A stretch of 14,489 nt of DNA, taken from NCBI GenBank assembly GCA_945910975.1, contig CAMDZY010000024.1, forward strand, positions 1 through 14,489, read 5' to 3'. Below the pieces are notes generated by a model. The model did not search any database. It saw only the letters and a list, made by a program, of their open reading frames with translations, and was not told where the DNA came from. Position 1 is the stretch's first letter; each line of letters starts with the position of its first letter. Shown piece by piece: positions 12,104 through 14,489 of the stretch. Origin of the DNA: an uncultured Clostridia bacterium (lineage in GTDB: Bacteria > Bacillota > Clostridia > Oscillospirales > Oscillospiraceae). A program made the position numbers and the translations under genes.

Positions 12104-14489
12104 ACGCGATTCCCCGCCGCCAAATCCTTGTCACGGCAGCACTTTTTGTATTTTTTCCCGCTGCCGCAGGGGCAAGGATCGTTCGGGCCGATCTTCGCGG
12201 CCTTCCGCACCGGCTGACGCTTGACAGTCTTGTCCCCACTGCCGCCCTCACTGGTGATTTTGGCAACCTTTTCCCGCTTTAGCTCCTGATTCGCGCGGAT
12301 CTGGAACGAGAACAGGCGGCGCACCGTTTCCTCACGGACGGCATTGATCATGCCGTCAAACATGGCAAAGCTCTCGCGCTTGTATTCCACGACCGGGTCA
12401 ACCTGCGCATAGGCGCGCAGGCCAATGCCCTGCCGCAAATCGGTCATGGCATCAATCTGATCCATCCAGTATTCGTCCACCGTCCGCAGCATGATCACGC
12501 GTTCGGCCTCACGCATCACGGGCGCGGTCAACGCCGCTTCTTTCTTTTCGTAGGTGGCAAGCAGCTGCTCCATCAGCTTTTCTTCCAATGCCTGCTTGTT
12601 CAGACGGTTCAAGTCCAACGCGTTGATATCGATTGCACCCTTGGGATAGTAGATGCCGTCAAAGTGGGACAGCACCTGCGCAACCTGGCTCTTGTCCTCC
12701 ACAAAGTCATTCTGGCCGAACGCGTCCTCCACCTCGGTATCGATCACATGGCGCATCATGGCGTGGATGGTCTTTTGCAGATCCTCGCCGTCCAGCACCT
12801 GTTGGCGCTGCGCATAGATCACCTCACGCTGGGTGTTCATCACGTCGTCGTATTCCAGCACGTTTTTGCGGATCTGGAAGTTGCGGCCTTCCACGGTCTT
12901 CTGTGCATTCTCGATGGCGTTGGACAGCAGCTTTGCATCAATCGGCGTGTCCTCATCGATGCCCAGTGTTTCCATCATGCCCTTGATGCGGTCAGAACCG
13001 AACAGACGCATGATGTCGTCCTCCATTGACAGGTAGAAGCGCGTTTCACCGGGGTCGCCCTGACGACCGGAACGGCCGCGCAGCTGGTTGTCGATTCGCC
13101 TTGATTCGTGCCGCTCGGTGCCGATGATAAACAGACCGCCCGCAGCGCGAACCTGCTCGGATTCGCGGTTGGTATCCTGCTTGTGCCGTGCAAGCGCCTT
13201 TTCAAATTCGCTGCGCACCGCCAGAATTTCGGGGTCGGCGGTTTCGGAATAGGCATTGGCTTCCGCCAGCAGCTCATCGGTCATACCCTCGCGCTTGCGC
13301 AAATCGCTCAGCGCCAAATACTCTGCGTTGCCGCCCAGCACGATATCGGTGCCACGGCCTGCCATGTTGGTGGCGATGGTCACTGCGCCCAACTTACCGG
13401 CCTGCGCAACGATTTCCGCTTCCTTTTCGTGGTGCTTTGCATTCAAAACGGTGTGCGCAATTCCCTCTTTTTTCAGCAGCTTGGAAAGCTGTTCGGATTT
13501 TTCAATGGAAATGGTACCCACCAGCACCGGCTGCCCCTTGGCGTGGCATTCCTGAATCTGACGGATGACCGCGCGGAACTTGCCCGCTTCCGTCTTATAC
13601 ACCGCATCGGGATTGTCGATTCGAACGACCGGCTTATTGGTGGGGATTTCCACCGCATCGAGCTTGTAGATGGTGCCAAACTCCTCCGCTTCGGTCAGCG
13701 CAGTACCGGTCATGCCGGACAGCTTGTCATACAGCCGGAAGAAGTTCTGGAAGGTGATGGTCGCAAGCGTTTTGGATTCGGACGCGACCTCCACGCCCTC
13801 CTTGGCTTCGATTGCCTGGTGCAGACCTTCGTTAAACCGGCGGCCATACATCAAACGGCCGGTAAATTCATCGACAATGATGATCTGTCCGTCCTTGACC
13901 ACGTAGTCGATGTCCTTTTTCATGATGCCGCGCGCCTTCATCGCCTGATTGATGTGATGGTTCAGCGTGGCATTTTCCGCGTCGGCCAGATTTTCTACCT
14001 TAAAAAATTCCTCCGCCTTGCGGATGCCCTCTGCCGTGAGGGACACGGTTTTTGCCTTTTCATCGACAAAATAGTCGCAGTCATAATCATCCTGTACTTC
14101 CTTGGCGTCCGTTTCGGTAAAGACCTGCTTGCGCAGGCGGGACACAAAGAAGTCCGCCATTTCATACAGCTTGGAGGATGCATCGCCCTTGCCGGAAATG
14201 ATCAGCGGGGTGCGCGCTTCGTCGATCAAAATGGAGTCCACCTCGTCCACGATGGCAAAGCTGTGACCGCGCTGCACCATTTCCTGCTTGTAAATTGCCA
14301 TATTGTCACGCAGATAGTCGAACCCAAGCTCGTTATTGGTGCAATAGGTGATGTCCGCCTGATACGCGGCGCGGCGCTGTTCGGCCGTCAAGCCGTGAAT
14401 GATCAGGCCGACCTTGAGCCCCAAAAAGCGGTACACCTTGCCCATCCACTCCGAGTCGCGCTTGGCGAGGTAGTCGTTGACGGTGACGA
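12100..14489 (-). CDS. secA: SecA preprotein translocase ATPase (3' part; 5' end outside window)
   Basis: SecA is the ATPase motor that drives preproteins through SecYEG. The frame is open to the right edge and starts mid-gene at VTVNDYLAKRDSEWM, the conserved NBD1 block near residue 130, so about the first 130 residues including Walker A are missing. An internal ATG at 14445 is not the start. Visible 795 residues include Walker B DEVDSILIDEART, the preprotein cross-linking region, MTGTALTEAEEF, GRGTDIVLGG, RSGRQGDPGETRFYLSMEDDIM and the helical scaffold with EYWMDQIDAMTDLRQGI. The C-terminus is a zinc finger, GPNDPCPCGSGKKYKKCC (C-x-C-x8-C-C), which binds SecB, ribosome or lipid. The last codon overlaps pgeF by 4 nt. 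SecA heads, or is at least upstream in, a unit ending at the terminator at 8953-8993; its promoter is outside the window. Confidence 0.97.
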   Translation of the reverse strand, partial: VTVNDYLAKRDSEWMGKVYRFLGLKVGLIIHGLTAEQRRAAYQADITYCTNNELGFDYLRDNMAIYKQEMVQRGHSFAIVDEVDSILIDEARTPLIISGKGDASSKLYEMADFFVSRLRKQVFTETDAKEVQDDYDCDYFVDEKAKTVSLTAEGIRKAEEFFKVENLADAENATLNHHINQAMKARGIMKKDIDYVVKDGQIIIVDEFTGRLMYGRRFNEGLHQAIEAKEGVEVASESKTLATITFQNFFRLYDKLSGMTGTALTEAEEFGTIYKLDAVEIPTNKPVVRIDNPDAVYKTEAGKFRAVIRQIQECHAKGQPVLVGTISIEKSEQLSKLLKKEGIAHTVLNAKHHEKEAEIVAQAGKLGAVTIATNMAGRGTDIVLGGNAEYLALSDLRKREGMTDELLAEANAYSETADPEILAVRSEFEKALARHKQDTNRESEQVRAAGGLFIIGTERHESRRIDNQLRGRSGRQGDPGETRFYLSMEDDIMRLFGSDRIKGMMETLGIDEDTPIDAKLLSNAIENAQKTVEGRNFQIRKNVLEYDDVMNTQREVIYAQRQQVLDGEDLQKTIHAMMRHVIDTEVEDAFGQNDFVEDKSQVAQVLSHFDGIYYPKGAIDINALDLNRLNKQALEEKLMEQLLATYEKKEAALTAPVMREAERVIMLRTVDEYWMDQIDAMTDLRQGIGLRAYAQVDPVVEYKRESFAMFDGMINAVREETVRRLFSFQIRANQELKREKVAKITSEGGSGDKTVKRQPVRKAAKIGPNDPCPCGSGKKYKKCCRDKDLAAGNRV

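Noticed and set aside
14400..14445. secA start at the ATG at 14445
   Set aside because: Conserved SecA sequence (VTVNDYLAKRDSEW) continues upstream in frame to the window edge, so the gene is truncated by the window.
1..14489. Mobile elements, CRISPR arrays, tRNA or rRNA genes, defence system
   Set aside because: No transposase, integrase, regular repeat-spacer array, cloverleaf or rRNA-like sequence was recognised; all long genes belong to chromosomal families.

Overview
The window is a gene-dense stretch of about 14.5 kb from a GC-rich (mid-50s % by eye), spore-forming Firmicute. The sporulation protease SpoIVB, the sigma-A type promoters with strong Shine-Dalgarno sites, and SecA with a C-terminal zinc motif all point to Clostridia. 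The GC content and the style of the proteins (clostridial M29 aminopeptidase, DprA-like protein, ThyA-FolA pair) suggest an Oscillospiraceae/Ruminococcaceae-like gut anaerobe. That family placement is inference. No rRNA, tRNA, CRISPR array, insertion sequence or prophage gene was seen, and almost everything here is housekeeping chromosome.

Layout from left to right. Positions 1-89 are intergenic with two hairpins. SpoIVB (90-1055, minus) follows, then a 208-bp gap with a candidate forespore-type promoter for spoIVB and the hairpin after glmS. glmS (1264-3105, minus) has its own clear sigma-A promoter and no glmS ribozyme. A two-gene minus-strand unit, a DEAD-box RNA helicase (4142-5320) and a DprA-like protein (3258-4145), overlaps by 4 nt (TTGA). 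A plus-strand pair, thyA (5427-6257) and folA (6257-6769), diverges from it. The two divergent promoters are physically interleaved within about 40 bp.

folA runs tail-to-tail into a minus-strand homocysteine S-methyltransferase domain protein (6746-7606), with a 24-bp overlap. Diverging from that is an M29 aminopeptidase (7705-8928, plus). A 17-bp perfect-stem hairpin (8953-8993) separates it from the last block, a tightly coupled minus-strand operon. In transcription order this is secA (3' part only, running off the right edge), pgeF/YfiH (11291-12103), a cysteine-rich oligopeptide-type solute-binding lipoprotein (9702-11294, GTG start) and a HAD phosphatase (9056-9697).

Functionally, ThyA and FolA form the classical dTMP/tetrahydrofolate cycle, and the neighbouring homocysteine methyltransferase is also in one-carbon metabolism. 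GlmS feeds amino-sugar and cell-wall synthesis. SecA, the peptidoglycan-linked PgeF and an exported lipoprotein share an envelope theme. I did not find a convincing undescribed multi-gene system. The items most worth checking are the interleaved helicase/thyA promoters, the helicase plus divergent DprA-like gene pair, the orphan Cys-rich solute-binding protein coupled to secA, and the ribozyme-less glmS leader with phased TGCAAA repeats.
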